This document shows, piece after piece, positions 52,691-61,925 of a DNA stretch of 64,000 nt; positions within the stretch are counted from its first letter, which is position 1; every line of letters starts with the position of its first letter. The stretch covers positions 36,461 through 100,460 of the forward strand of contig JAFUXG010000022.1 of NCBI GenBank assembly GCA_017470935.1, given 5' to 3'. The notes under the pieces are model-generated. The model worked only from the letters and a program-made list of their open reading frames with translations, made no database searches and was not told the DNA's origin. A program made the position numbers and the translations under genes. The DNA is from Lachnospiraceae bacterium (GTDB lineage Bacteria > Bacillota > Clostridia > Lachnospirales > Lachnospiraceae).

Positions 52691-53809
52691 TTATAGTCCT
52701 TTCTCCACCACATCCGCAATCCTCTCACAAGCATGTCCATCACCATAAGGATTCGATGCATGACTCATTTTCATATATGTATCCTCATTTTCCAACAGCT
52801 CTTTGAAATTCTTATATATCCTCTCTTCGTTCGTGCCTACAAGCCGCAACGTTCCCGCTTCCACACCTTCCGGTCTTTCAGTTGTATCTCGCATTACAAG
52901 TACCGGCTTACCGTATGATGGGCATTCCTCCTGTATTCCACCCGAATCTGTCAGACACAGATAGCATCTTGCTTCAAAATTATGGCAATCCAACACATCC
53001 AAAGGCTCAATTATATGTATTCTGTCACAACCGTCAAACTCCTCGTAAGCGATTTTTCTCACTTCCGGATTCATATGAACAGGATAGATTGCTTTCACAT
53101 CATTGTGCTCATCCAGCACCCTTCTTATTGCACGGAACATATGATGCATGGGCTCTCCAAGATTCTCTCTTCTGTGAGCCGTTATTAATATGAATCTGGA
53201 ATATTCTCGTCCTTCAATCGGCGTAAGTGCCCATGTAAGCTCCGGATGTGAATAGTCCTCTCTTACCGTATATCTCATTGCATCAATTACTGTATTGCCG
53301 GTGATATATATGGTATCCTTTGACTTCCCCTCACGAATCAGATTATTGGCTGCCTTTTTAGTTGGAGCAAAATGATACTGTGCAATAATGCCTGTAACCT
53401 GCCTGTTGAATTCTTCAGGATATGGCGAATATATATCGTGTGTCCTAAGTCCGGCTTCCACATGTCCCACAGGTATCTGCATATAAAAGCAGGCAAGTGC
53501 CGCTGCAAAAGAGGTTGTTGTATCTCCGTGAACAAGAACCACATCCGGTTGGACATCATTTAGAACCTTCTGCAGTTTATCCAAAACTGACACTGTTATA
53601 TCAAATAATGTCTGATTATCTTTCATGATAGACAAATCATAATCCGGAACGATATCAAAAATCTGAAGTACCTGATCAAGCATAGCGCGATGCTGTCCTG
53701 TCACACAAACGATTGCCTTGACACCTTTTCGTTTCTTCAATTCTATTACAAGCGGACACATCTTGATTGCTTCCGGTCGTGTTCCAAAGACCAACATAAT
53801 CTTTTTCAT
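52691..53809 (-). CDS. wecB: UDP-N-acetylglucosamine 2-epimerase (non-hydrolysing)
   Basis: A 372-residue enzyme that interconverts UDP-GlcNAc and UDP-ManNAc. It starts with VFGTRPEAIKMCPL and has VHGDTTTS near 95, GHVEAGLRT near 118, TAHRREN near 205 and SGGIQEE near 285. Length is typical. ManNAc can feed teichoic-type polymers or nonulosonic acids. A 182-base gap to the glutamine kinase gene suggests its own promoter, but none is convincing. Confidence 0.93.
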   Translation of the reverse strand: MKKIMLVFGTRPEAIKMCPLVIELKKRKGVKAIVCVTGQHRAMLDQVLQIFDIVPDYDLSIMKDNQTLFDITVSVLDKLQKVLNDVQPDVVLVHGDTTTSFAAALACFYMQIPVGHVEAGLRTHDIYSPYPEEFNRQVTGIIAQYHFAPTKKAANNLIREGKSKDTIYITGNTVIDAMRYTVREDYSHPELTWALTPIEGREYSRFILITAHRRENLGEPMHHMFRAIRRVLDEHNDVKAIYPVHMNPEVRKIAYEEFDGCDRIHIIEPLDVLDCHNFEARCYLCLTDSGGIQEECPSYGKPVLVMRDTTERPEGVEAGTLRLVGTNEERIYKNFKELLENEDTYMKMSHASNPYGDGHACERIADVVEKGL

Positions 53810-53940
53810 GAACTTATCACCATTATTGAATGTATGAAGAATTACTCTTCACCTGTTATATATCGGAATATTTAAATATAATATATAATCTTATCAGATA
53901 ACACATGTAAAGTATACCACAATTCGTCCTCTTTTCCAAT

Positions 53941-53983
53941 AAAAAACAGATATATTCCTGTATTTTACAGAAATATATCTGTT
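53941..53983 (-). terminator. Terminator after the membrane-protein cassette
   Basis: An 18-bp imperfect stem, AACAGATATATTCCTGTA with its complement and a TTT loop, followed on the minus strand by six T residues. The stem sequence is nearly the same as the terminator at 55960-56001. Confidence 0.75.
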
Positions 53984-54000
53984 ATGTATCCTGGCATTTC

Positions 54001-54387
54001 TTATTTATTCTTATTATTCTTCTTGAATCCCTTACGTTTTGCGAACATATTCGAATCATCCAAATCTTCCCCAGTAAGCTTATTTGCAACCATATATGCT
54101 TTATATTCACCGGAATCGGCCACATTCTCAAGTTCTTTATATTTGTTCATTTTTTCATCAATCTCAGCTTCTTTATATTCCAAATATTTTTGTCTTGCAT
54201 CCTGAGCATCTTTCTGAGTTTCAAGATTTTTCTTCTGTCTTTCATTCACAAAACCGCATATCTTTACTACAGCAATCACAATCAAAACCGTCAATAGAAG
54301 AAATGCATACCAATGTTCAAAGATATATGAACCTACTTCGTCAAATATCTCCCTTAATTTTTCTATGACACTAATAGCATCTCCCAT
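54001..54387 (-). CDS. Single-span membrane protein of unknown function
   Basis: About 128 residues. A short N terminus precedes one membrane span (about residues 25-43), then a long coiled coil rich in Lys, Glu and Gln, and a basic C terminus ending KGFKKNNKNK. No known domain. It follows the two small genes that resemble the partners of the RelA/SpoT gene, so it may be the effector of this second cassette. The start at 54387 is the first ATG that places the span near the N terminus. Confidence 0.6.
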   Translation of the reverse strand: MGDAISVIEKLREIFDEVGSYIFEHWYAFLLLTVLIVIAVVKICGFVNERQKKNLETQKDAQDARQKYLEYKEAEIDEKMNKYKELENVADSGEYKAYMVANKLTGEDLDDSNMFAKRKGFKKNNKNK

Positions 54388-54407
54388 AGTTCTCACTTCT
54401 TTCTCAA

Positions 54408-54971
54408 TCATTTGCAACATGCAGATGTACACAAAGCGAAAATCATTGACTCCTTACTTATATCATGATGCATGAACTTGTAGCATAAATCCTTTAAATA
54501 ATCACGCGACATATAATATTTTTCCTGTTTTCTATTAACCATTTTTGAATTGCATATATATGTAATAAACAAATATGCCGCAAACGATTCGTTTACCATG
54601 CATTTGTTCTGACTGTAATAATCAAGTTCTTTCAAATCATCCTTTATGCTAAATGGCTTATACTTAATTATCCAAAAGCATAACAAAGCAATCTGTTTAT
54701 ATTGTGACATTTCATCAACAATAACTTTTCCATCTTTATCAATTTCAGAGTGAAAATAAGTAAAATAATCACTTCTCTGATCTATGCGAATGACAGATTT
54801 TAAAACAAGCGCATCATTAATTCTTATATCTTCCATAGAAAGTTTTGAAAGTTCCAGAAAACCCTGAAGCAAACGTATCACCTTGTTCATTTCATCTGTC
54901 GCCACCGCTGAATTTATAGGATTATATATTGTATCTTTAGTTATGTTATTGCGGTTTATCAAATCATTCAC
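54408..54971 (-). CDS. Helical protein of unknown function, partner A2
   Basis: A 187-residue helical protein. It aligns by eye with partner A1 at 28113: FWIIKYKPFSI against FWFLRRKPIQI, VNESFAAYLFI against VNERYACNLLI, and a Y..DL.Y.F segment towards the end. The two are distant relatives with conserved spacing. It overlaps the 75-residue gene by four bases (ATGA) and has GAGGAG before the start. Function is unknown. Confidence 0.65.
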   Translation of the reverse strand: MNDLINRNNITKDTIYNPINSAVATDEMNKVIRLLQGFLELSKLSMEDIRINDALVLKSVIRIDQRSDYFTYFHSEIDKDGKVIVDEMSQYKQIALLCFWIIKYKPFSIKDDLKELDYYSQNKCMVNESFAAYLFITYICNSKMVNRKQEKYYMSRDYLKDLCYKFMHHDISKESMIFALCTSACCK

Positions 54972-55195
54972 TCCTCATCCTCAAATGCTTTATCCCCATA
55001 TATTTCTCTGTACTTCTCATTGAATCGATCCGAAGCTTCTATTGCAATATCAAGATAATTTTGATCACTAACAGGTGTATTATCCTGTACATCCTCACTG
55101 ACTATCTTAAGTAATTGCTCAACATGAGATTGCGAATAATATGATGCAATTTTTTTCTTCTTTTTATTATTGTCTTCTTTTTTATTTTTTTGCAT
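54968..55195 (-). CDS. Small charged protein of unknown function, partner B2
   Basis: A 75-residue, highly charged helical protein with a Lys-rich N terminus (KKEDNNKKKKK). It precedes partner A2 with a stop-start overlap, the same order as the 77-residue gene at 28633. AAGGAG lies 8 bases before its ATG. No domain is recognised. Confidence 0.6.
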   Translation of the reverse strand: MQKNKKEDNNKKKKKIASYYSQSHVEQLLKIVSEDVQDNTPVSDQNYLDIAIEASDRFNEKYREIYGDKAFEDEE

Positions 55196-55227
55196 TTTAC
55201 AAAGCTCCTTTTTAATTTTAAGATTAT

Positions 55228-55915
55228 TTACAACACCTTACCGCCAACATTAATTCTCTCAACTCCCGGCTCCTTATTCTTATTGAAGTTAAAAGAAAGC
55301 ATATACCCTGTTTCAAGGCCAAAATATTCAAGATAACCCTTAAGCTGCTTTTCACCCTCTTCGTTATATCTCTCACCATGCCATATCTTAAGCTCTATCA
55401 CATAACGTTTTCCAAGATAATGTATAACTACATCCATTCTTCTTTGGTCTCTGGTCTGTTCTTCCACACTGTAGGTCCCTGTACCGTTAATAATCGGTGA
55501 GAGATAGGTCAGGAACCGTTCTCTTCCTTCATCCTCTATGAATTTTTCGTTCATTTCTCCCCTTATAATCTTCCGGGAGTCGATAAAATGCTCCATAATC
55601 TTAGGCACATTCAATATGCCGTCTTCTATGAATATATTCTTTTCAGATGCCGCCATCTGAAGCAGATTATCGCACTTGGTCTCGCCAACAAACAGTCGAT
55701 ATAACATCATTTCAAATATTCTGTTAGCTATAACAATCTTGTTATTGACTACTTTAATAAATCCATACAGAGCAAGCTGCTTCTGATCGTCATCATAAGG
55801 AACATAATCCATAATAGTACCTGAGCTGTGCAAGAAAATCCAAAAACACCTGATTATTCGTTGCACTGTCCACTTCATCAATGATTAGGACAACCGACTT
55901 ATCCACTCCGCACAT
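55228..55915 (-). pseudogene. Remnant of an AAA-ATPase/PD-(D/E)XK (DUF1703-type) gene
   Basis: On the minus strand from 55915 one frame reads a Walker B region (VVLIIDEVDSATNN, then FLDFLAQLR) and stops shortly after. A second frame from about 55810 reads the C-terminal part: YGFIKVVNNKIVIANRIFE and a PD-(D/E)XK nuclease domain with RRMDVVIHY and VIELKIWHG. Intact members have several hundred more residues between these parts and a Walker A N terminus. The gene therefore lost its 5' end and a large internal piece, with a frame change at the join. A 217-codon open frame remains but is unlikely to work. Confidence 0.75.
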
Positions 55916-55959
55916 CTATCAATTATAGTATAACATAAACAGCGCATGTTTCCAATTAA

Positions 55960-56001
55960 AAACAGATATATCCCTGTATTCATACAGAAATATACCTGTT
56001 T
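55960..56001 (-). terminator. Terminator of the flagellin-like gene
   Basis: A 19-bp imperfect stem (AAACAGATATATCCCTGTA with its complement, loop TTCA). All three mismatches are G-U wobbles in a minus-strand RNA. A T-rich run follows. It stands 44 bases after the flagellin-like stop codon. Confidence 0.75.
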
Positions 56002-56044
56002 CTAATTACTTCACTAATCAAGAAGTCCGGCTTTTCAAGAATAT

Positions 56045-56809
56045 TTAATTAATCTGAATTATCGTCCTCTTGCGTTCAGCTTCCTCTTCCTGCCTCTTCT
56101 TCTGCATATTAAGCTGAACCTGTTCAAGTATCTGGTTCTTCTTAAGCTTACTTATCTCTTCAGCCATGTCGGCATCTCTTATCGAGCTGTTAGCAGATTG
56201 AATATTAAATGAAGCACTCTGATTGCTGGCTATAGTATAATCCAATCTGTTGGACTGTGCGCCAATGGATGAACGTGCATCACTAACCTTCTGAATTGCA
56301 TCGTCAATATCCTGCAGATTGAAGCTTCCTGTAACATTGAATCCCTCTATCCCAAGATTCTGTAGTGTTGCACTTTCCAGCTTAATCTCCTGGCCTCGTC
56401 CGTCAGGGTTCGTAGCAAGATCCATTGTAGCCATACTGCCATCCAACAGCTTCAACCCGTTAAACTGTGTATTCTTGGCAACATCCGTGATACCCTGCAT
56501 AATCTGGTCAATCTCATCCTGCATCATTGAAAGTTCATCCTGGGAATATAATGCAGAGTTCGATGCCTGCAATCCCAACTCTCGTATCCTTCCAAGAGAA
56601 TCCTGAATGCTGGATAAAGCTCCGTCAGCTACATTCAATACTCCATTACCCTTCTCTGCATTCTCTGCTCCGACATCATATGCATTCTGTAGATTCTGCA
56701 TCTTCTCAGATATAGATAAACCGGCTGCATCATCCGATGCACTGTTGATTCTGTATCCGCTTGACAAATTTCTATAGTTACTGCTGATTGCTCCTGTTAT
56801 TCCTGTCAT
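56045..56809 (-). CDS. Flagellin-like protein lacking normal D0 ends
   Basis: A 254-residue protein. The D1 parts are clear: LSSGYRINSASDDAAGLSIS at the N side and SSIRDADMAEEISKLKKNQI at the C side. Normal flagellins have about 20 more N-terminal residues, and a C-terminal helix ending in hydrophobic QSVLSLL-like sequence. Here the protein begins MTGITGAISS and ends in a charged tail (KKRQEEEAERKR). It may not form a filament on its own; a minor or decoy flagellin is possible. The start at 56809 is set by AAGGAGGTG. It lies inside the glycosylation island, which suits glycosylated flagella. Confidence 0.82.
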   Translation of the reverse strand: MTGITGAISSNYRNLSSGYRINSASDDAAGLSISEKMQNLQNAYDVGAENAEKGNGVLNVADGALSSIQDSLGRIRELGLQASNSALYSQDELSMMQDEIDQIMQGITDVAKNTQFNGLKLLDGSMATMDLATNPDGRGQEIKLESATLQNLGIEGFNVTGSFNLQDIDDAIQKVSDARSSIGAQSNRLDYTIASNQSASFNIQSANSSIRDADMAEEISKLKKNQILEQVQLNMQKKRQEEEAERKRTIIQIN

Positions 56810-56816
56810 TAAACAC

Positions 56817-56828
56817 ACCTCCTTGTAT
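56817..56828 (-). promoter_or_regulatory. Candidate CsrA-binding site over the flagellin-like ribosome binding site
   Basis: The leader has AUACAAGGAGGU, 11 of 12 positions of the CsrA consensus RUACARGGAUGU. It can form UACA-AGGAGG-UGUG, placing GGA in a hairpin loop and covering the Shine-Dalgarno sequence. CsrA represses hag in Bacillus at such sites, with FliW as antagonist. Confidence 0.55.
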
Positions 56829-56858
56829 AATACTTTAAAAACATTTACAGATAACTTG

Positions 56859-56887
56859 ATTATACGATAATTTAATATCAAGTTCAA
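56859..56887 (-). promoter_or_regulatory. sigma-A promoter of the flagellin-like gene
   Basis: TTGAAC (56887-56882), 17 bases, TATAAT (56864-56859). The leader is about 43 nt. No sigma-D type promoter, usual for flagellin genes, was seen. Confidence 0.7.
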
Positions 56888-56954
56888 TGATTTTTGCATA
56901 GTAAATCACACAAAACCATACACTCTCCCAACCTTCGTCAGCATCTCACTATAT

Positions 56955-59495
56955 TCAATACCCCGATATCATCACCGGCTTCTTCTCATGCACAAACATC
57001 GGAACCAAAGGTGACGCACTTCCATAGTAGGCATCATGCTCATGGACAATCGTCTCATAATCCTCTAGTCTCATCTCAATCAGTCTGCACCAATATTCAT
57101 AAAGCCGCTTCTCCTGTGCTCCCTCTGTTATAACACCACTGTTATCAACATACTCATGTATCAATGCAAACAGTTCCTCTGCCAATTTCCCATCAATCTT
57201 ACGCCATTCATTAATATCAATAGGATTAATTGCAACCGTAACATCAATAGAATCACTACTGCCCTCAAATATGTCGAAGCGTTCCTTCACACTCTCAATA
57301 ATTTTGTCTCGGTGCTCAGATAATTCATTAAGTCCAATGCAATAGAATATTTTCTTCTTAACATGTAATACCGTATCATCATCTGCTTCATTCACAGGAT
57401 TCTTATATTCAATGCTATCGCCCAGCCCTCCATCAGCATAATAAACCTTAACCTTATTGTTCCATGCCTCTTCCGTATCCTCTCCTGCAAACTCTGTAAG
57501 CTTTCTTACATATTGCTTCTTCATATTCTCTGACTGAACCAGAATCTTATCCGCATATATAACTCCCGGAGCAGTAACATAATGCTTCATGTTGTAAATG
57601 TCATTGTAATCATTCTCATGAAACTCATCTACTTTAAACGCTGATATATATATCAGCTCATCTGTGTATTCCCCTATCTCCTTCGCATAGAAGCCCGGCG
57701 GAACTGTCAGGCATGGATTCTCTCCATCATAAGGATTCTGGATGTATACTCTGTCAGGGTGATGGAGCTTTACATCATAGTTTGTCCATTCAGTCAGCAT
57801 CAGATCCTTCGGATAAGAAAACTCTTGCGCAGCCTGTGCTATCTCCTCATTACTCGCTTTAATCCGTCCAAGAGAATCCTTGAACAGCAGCGGAAGCGGC
57901 ACAACATATACATCGCAGTCGTTTTTGCAAGTTACAGAATTATAGATGTCACCAAAGCCATTCCATTCCTTGGGTCCAACCGAAAGAAAAAGGACTTCTT
58001 TTCTGGCAAGAACCTGTTCAATTACAACATCCTTTAATTCATATATACTGTCTTCCAATTCCGCAATATTTAGCTCACTCTTAGCATCTTCATTCAATAT
58101 ATTATCCTCACATGCCAGCACCTGATACAATGCATACAGCACATCACAATATTTCTGAATCGAGGATACTGTCAGCTTAACGCTTTCTCTATCCTCACCC
58201 TTGATTTCCTCAATAAATGTTCCCATATCAGCTGCAAGCTGCTGACACTCAGGCAGCAATGCAAGGATCTCTTCATAGTTTTCTTCAGAACATGTAATAA
58301 GCAGCTGATCAGTCATATCACATAGCTGTTCAACACATTCAGCAACAGTATGCTTATATGAATTTTCCCAAAATGAAAGCTTCATTCCTTTCACCGGTGA
58401 TTCATCCTTCATCTCATGCTGTGACGAAATCCTATTCTCTTCAAGCAGCTCTTTTCGCATATCATCTGTAAAGGAGAATTCCGGTAATTTATAATCAGCT
58501 GCTGCCTGCAGCTGCTGCCGCTGCTTTTCAAAATAAGGATAATCATGTCCCGTCCAAACCTTGCGTATCTCCAGATAATTTCCGTAGCGACTCCTAAGTA
58601 TGGCATCGTAATATGCAGGAACCGGCATAGTAGTATTCTCAAAAGGCAGCCTGATTATTTTCTCATAATACTCTTTTGGAAGTCCCTTTTGTCCTTTTAA
58701 TATCCAAGGAAATATCTGCCCCACACTATCAGCCTCTTCCTTGGGAACCCTTGCCATCTGCTGTTCTGCAAGTCTGTATAATTCCACGCCTATACTTCTT
58801 ACGTTATTCATGCCACTCTCATCATTATGACCTACACTATCTTTATTACTTATATTATCAGCATTAATAACATATCCTGTATCATCGGTTTGTTTTTCAT
58901 CATATAATCTTCCAATAACAGTATCATACTTCTCTTCAATTGCAATAAGCTCCCGCTCAATTGTTTCCCGACTTAATGTCCCTTCTACAATTCCATCTGC
59001 CACAGCAATAAGACGCTTCACTTCTTCACAGCGCTCTCGTTCCTTATCATCATCCTTATACAGATAATCCTGAATGAATATATCGACTGCACACATATAT
59101 GGGAAATTATGATACTTATCAAGGTGCTTTCTTGTGAAGCAGGTCTTAGAGTTATTGACAACCCTGGACAAAAAAAGCCAATGATTCTCCTTGCGTTCGT
59201 AATCATGAATTACGAACTCCCCTGGAAGCTCCTCATCTGCCACTTCACGAAATCTTATATAGTCATCTCTCTTCATACAGATATCAAGATCGTCATCCCA
59301 TGGAACAAAACCACCATGTCTTACTGCACCAAGAATAGTACCCCAGTCTGCAAAGTAAGTAATCCCATACTTCTCACATATTCGGTCAATCTCAGATAGC
59401 ACCGTAAGACTTGCTGCCCACGCTTGTTTAATTGCTGTCGGAATGTAGAAACCATTTCTCACCTCATCCCGAAAGAAATCTGCTGTAAAATCCAT
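56955..59495 (-). CDS. LicD phosphotransferase fused to a large C-terminal transferase-like domain
   Basis: An 846-residue protein. The N-terminal LicD domain (about 20-340) has GTILGAVRHGGFVPWDDDLD, the metal-site signature, and an AVDIFIQD segment. A helical linker contains an acidic low-complexity stretch. The C-terminal 350 residues (VLFLSVGPKEWNGFGDIYN, then NPYDGENPCLTVPPGFYAKE) resemble CDP-glycerol glycerophosphotransferase or GT-B-like domains that often follow LicD in Lachnospiraceae. It could add two different groups to one glycan. It lies upstream of the flagellin-like gene on the same strand. Confidence 0.8.
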   Translation of the reverse strand: MDFTADFFRDEVRNGFYIPTAIKQAWAASLTVLSEIDRICEKYGITYFADWGTILGAVRHGGFVPWDDDLDICMKRDDYIRFREVADEELPGEFVIHDYERKENHWLFLSRVVNNSKTCFTRKHLDKYHNFPYMCAVDIFIQDYLYKDDDKERERCEEVKRLIAVADGIVEGTLSRETIERELIAIEEKYDTVIGRLYDEKQTDDTGYVINADNISNKDSVGHNDESGMNNVRSIGVELYRLAEQQMARVPKEEADSVGQIFPWILKGQKGLPKEYYEKIIRLPFENTTMPVPAYYDAILRSRYGNYLEIRKVWTGHDYPYFEKQRQQLQAAADYKLPEFSFTDDMRKELLEENRISSQHEMKDESPVKGMKLSFWENSYKHTVAECVEQLCDMTDQLLITCSEENYEEILALLPECQQLAADMGTFIEEIKGEDRESVKLTVSSIQKYCDVLYALYQVLACEDNILNEDAKSELNIAELEDSIYELKDVVIEQVLARKEVLFLSVGPKEWNGFGDIYNSVTCKNDCDVYVVPLPLLFKDSLGRIKASNEEIAQAAQEFSYPKDLMLTEWTNYDVKLHHPDRVYIQNPYDGENPCLTVPPGFYAKEIGEYTDELIYISAFKVDEFHENDYNDIYNMKHYVTAPGVIYADKILVQSENMKKQYVRKLTEFAGEDTEEAWNNKVKVYYADGGLGDSIEYKNPVNEADDDTVLHVKKKIFYCIGLNELSEHRDKIIESVKERFDIFEGSSDSIDVTVAINPIDINEWRKIDGKLAEELFALIHEYVDNSGVITEGAQEKRLYEYWCRLIEMRLEDYETIVHEHDAYYGSASPLVPMFVHEKKPVMISGY

Positions 59496-59586
59496 ATGGT
59501 TATATTCCTCACATCTTCGTCATTGTCCTAAGCTTACACTAATGACACTTTGTCTTCTCATCATAATCCATTCTTTTAATACCTGC

Positions 59587-60756
59587 TTAAATTGACACTT
59601 TCTTAAGTGCAGCTACTACCTCGCCAATATCATCCTCTGTCAAATTGGTACTGCACGGAATATTGATAACTCTGTCAGAATAATACTGTGCCCTTTCAAT
59701 ATTATAAAACACGCATTCTCTGTAAGGAAGCTGCTTATGTATCAGCCCCCATATAGGTCTTGTCTGTATTCCATCTTGTCTAAGCTTTTCAATTATACTT
59801 CGTAATTTTGCGGAAGCAGCATTACTATCACACAAATTAAGTTCCACTGCATAGAACCATTTATTGGAATCTGTACCCTCACGAAATTGCATTAGCCCCA
59901 TTCCCTCAGCATTAGCCAATAGTTTCTTATACAGATCATAATTCCGTTTCTTTCTTCCAATGAATTCCGAAAGCAGCTCTAACTGCGCCACACCAATTGC
60001 CGCCTGTACATTTGTCATGCGGTAATTGTATCCGATTTCATTATGAACATAGAATAATTCATCATCCTTAGCCTGAGCAGAAAGATACTTGATATGCTTG
60101 ATCGATTGTTCATTCCTTGCCACAACCGCACCACCGCCACCGGTAGTAATGATCTTATTGCCATTAAAAGAAAAAGCCCCATAATCACCTATGGTTCCCG
60201 CCATCTTCCCTGCATATTTTCCCTTTATATACTTAGAACCCAACGCCTCTGTGGCATCTTCAATGACCTTAAGCTTGAACCTATCAGCTACCTGCATAAT
60301 ACCTTCCATATCAGCAAGATTGCCAAAGACATGAACAACTACAATTGCACGAACGGTACGCCCTGTTTTCTTATGAATTAACACATTCCCATTCATATCA
60401 CATTCTTCTGTACAGAACCTTTCCAGCTTAACAGTGTCCATACACAGACTGTCGTCACAGTCCATGAATACAGGCTCAGCCAACATATATCTGACAGGAT
60501 TAACTGCGGCAATAAATGTAAGTGTAGGTACTATTACCATATCTCCTTGTCCCACACCTGCTTCAATCAAGGAAAGATGCAATGCCCCCGTTCCACTCTG
60601 ACATACTACAGCCTGTGGCGCATTAAGATAATCTGCCAATCGCTCCTCAAATCTGTTAACATACGAGCCGGCAGTTGAAACCCAGCCCTGATGCACCGCA
60701 TCCAATACATATTTTTCTTCATTTCCCTCAAAATTGGGAACAGATAATGGTATCAT
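59587..60756 (-). CDS. LegC-like PLP-dependent aminotransferase
   Basis: A 389-residue DegT/DnrJ/EryC1 aminotransferase. The N-terminal PLSVPNFEGNE with GWVSTAGSYVNRFEE is typical of LegC proteins. SGTGALHLSL near 60, EDATEALGS near 177 and the PLP lysine in FNGNKIITTGGGG near 205 are present. LegC makes the 4-amino sugar in legionaminic acid synthesis; other members make related UDP-4-amino sugars. The other leg genes are not in the window, but a nonulosonate cytidylyltransferase follows at 63089. Confidence 0.85.
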   Translation of the reverse strand: MIPLSVPNFEGNEEKYVLDAVHQGWVSTAGSYVNRFEERLADYLNAPQAVVCQSGTGALHLSLIEAGVGQGDMVIVPTLTFIAAVNPVRYMLAEPVFMDCDDSLCMDTVKLERFCTEECDMNGNVLIHKKTGRTVRAIVVVHVFGNLADMEGIMQVADRFKLKVIEDATEALGSKYIKGKYAGKMAGTIGDYGAFSFNGNKIITTGGGGAVVARNEQSIKHIKYLSAQAKDDELFYVHNEIGYNYRMTNVQAAIGVAQLELLSEFIGRKKRNYDLYKKLLANAEGMGLMQFREGTDSNKWFYAVELNLCDSNAASAKLRSIIEKLRQDGIQTRPIWGLIHKQLPYRECVFYNIERAQYYSDRVINIPCSTNLTEDDIGEVVAALKKVSI

Positions 60757-60823
60757 TATAATTCACTCTCTCATTCATATTTTCAAAAACATATTACAGT
60801 CATCAGCTATAATTCTATTCATC

Positions 60824-61873
60824 TTAGAAATCATTTGATTCCTTTGTCCTGATTGTTTTTAACATATAGTCTCTCATTTTTTTTAGCTCCTCGCAATTCA
60901 AATCAAGATCTAACAGCTTGATCATCATATCATCAAATTCATTACCCGAAAGCTTTCTATACGGGTTACTGCTATACTCAGGAATACACTGATATATTGT
61001 ATCCTTCATCTCTATATAAGTCTCATATGCTCTGTCAGGGAACTGCTCAAATACCTCCCAAAGCATATACACATAATACCTCTCAAGAAACATCCACTCT
61101 ATGTCTTTCTGACGAACATCAAATAATCCTCTTTCCATACATGTCTGGAGAAAAAATAGTGTCACCGGCATCTTCATGAACTGATGATCCGCTTTCTTCG
61201 CCTGCATCGTCCCACCCTCATTAACAAAGTAATGGTACAATACATCATCCATATAGTAATAAGACCTTGCATAATTAAATGCCAGGTACACAAAGAATAT
61301 ATCCTCATGCAAGGTCTTTTCCGGAAAGAATATATCATTCTCTTCTATAAATGATTTCTTGAACACCTTGTCCCATACCATTACAAGTGCAACCTTGGAT
61401 TTCACAAATAGCTGCCTTACAGAAGCATCCGTCAGATCCATAAAGCCTGTACTCCCCCATTGCTTTGTGGGCTGCCTGTGCCGATGATCCTTTGCATAGT
61501 CAAAACCACACTCTACAAAATCGCAGTCATACCTTTCTATGGCATCAACCATCTTCTCAAACATGTTCCACTCAACCCAATCATCAGAATCCACATATCC
61601 AATATAGGGGGCAGATGCATAGGTAAGTGCAACATTCCTTGCCGTTCCCTGCCGCTGATTTTCTGTGAAATTGATTACCAGAACACTTTTCGGGTACTGC
61701 TGCTCATACTCTGTCAGCTTTGAAAGAGTGCCATCCGCAGAAGCGTCATTTATAAAAATCAATTCCATGCTGTCAATACCAATGGTCTGATTTCTGAGAC
61801 TTTCAAAGCAGCGGTCTATATATTTCTCCACATTATAACATGGAATTATTATACTGATTTTTTTATCTGCCAC
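60824..61873 (-). CDS. GT2 family glycosyltransferase (right-end paralog)
   Basis: A 349-residue GT-A transferase with ISIIIPCYNVEKYIDRC, INDASADGT and DSDDW near 100. Nearly every segment matches the gene at 15616, including a GTARNVAL segment and APYIGYVDSDDW. It carries no Rossmann tag, unlike the GT2 proteins in the island centre. It starts with GTG after AAGGTG. It probably acts on the same acceptor type as its paralog. Confidence 0.87.
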   Translation of the reverse strand: MADKKISIIIPCYNVEKYIDRCFESLRNQTIGIDSMELIFINDASADGTLSKLTEYEQQYPKSVLVINFTENQRQGTARNVALTYASAPYIGYVDSDDWVEWNMFEKMVDAIERYDCDFVECGFDYAKDHRHRQPTKQWGSTGFMDLTDASVRQLFVKSKVALVMVWDKVFKKSFIEENDIFFPEKTLHEDIFFVYLAFNYARSYYYMDDVLYHYFVNEGGTMQAKKADHQFMKMPVTLFFLQTCMERGLFDVRQKDIEWMFLERYYVYMLWEVFEQFPDRAYETYIEMKDTIYQCIPEYSSNPYRKLSGNEFDDMMIKLLDLDLNCEELKKMRDYMLKTIRTKESNDF

Positions 61874-61925
61874 GATATCACCTTCTATACTAACAAAGAA
61901 TAAAAATATTCACAATCAATAATCT

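Noticed and set aside
55228-55881. Intact 217-residue nuclease gene
   Set aside because: The first 30 codons read the Walker B region of an AAA domain in the wrong frame, so this is the tail of a broken larger gene.
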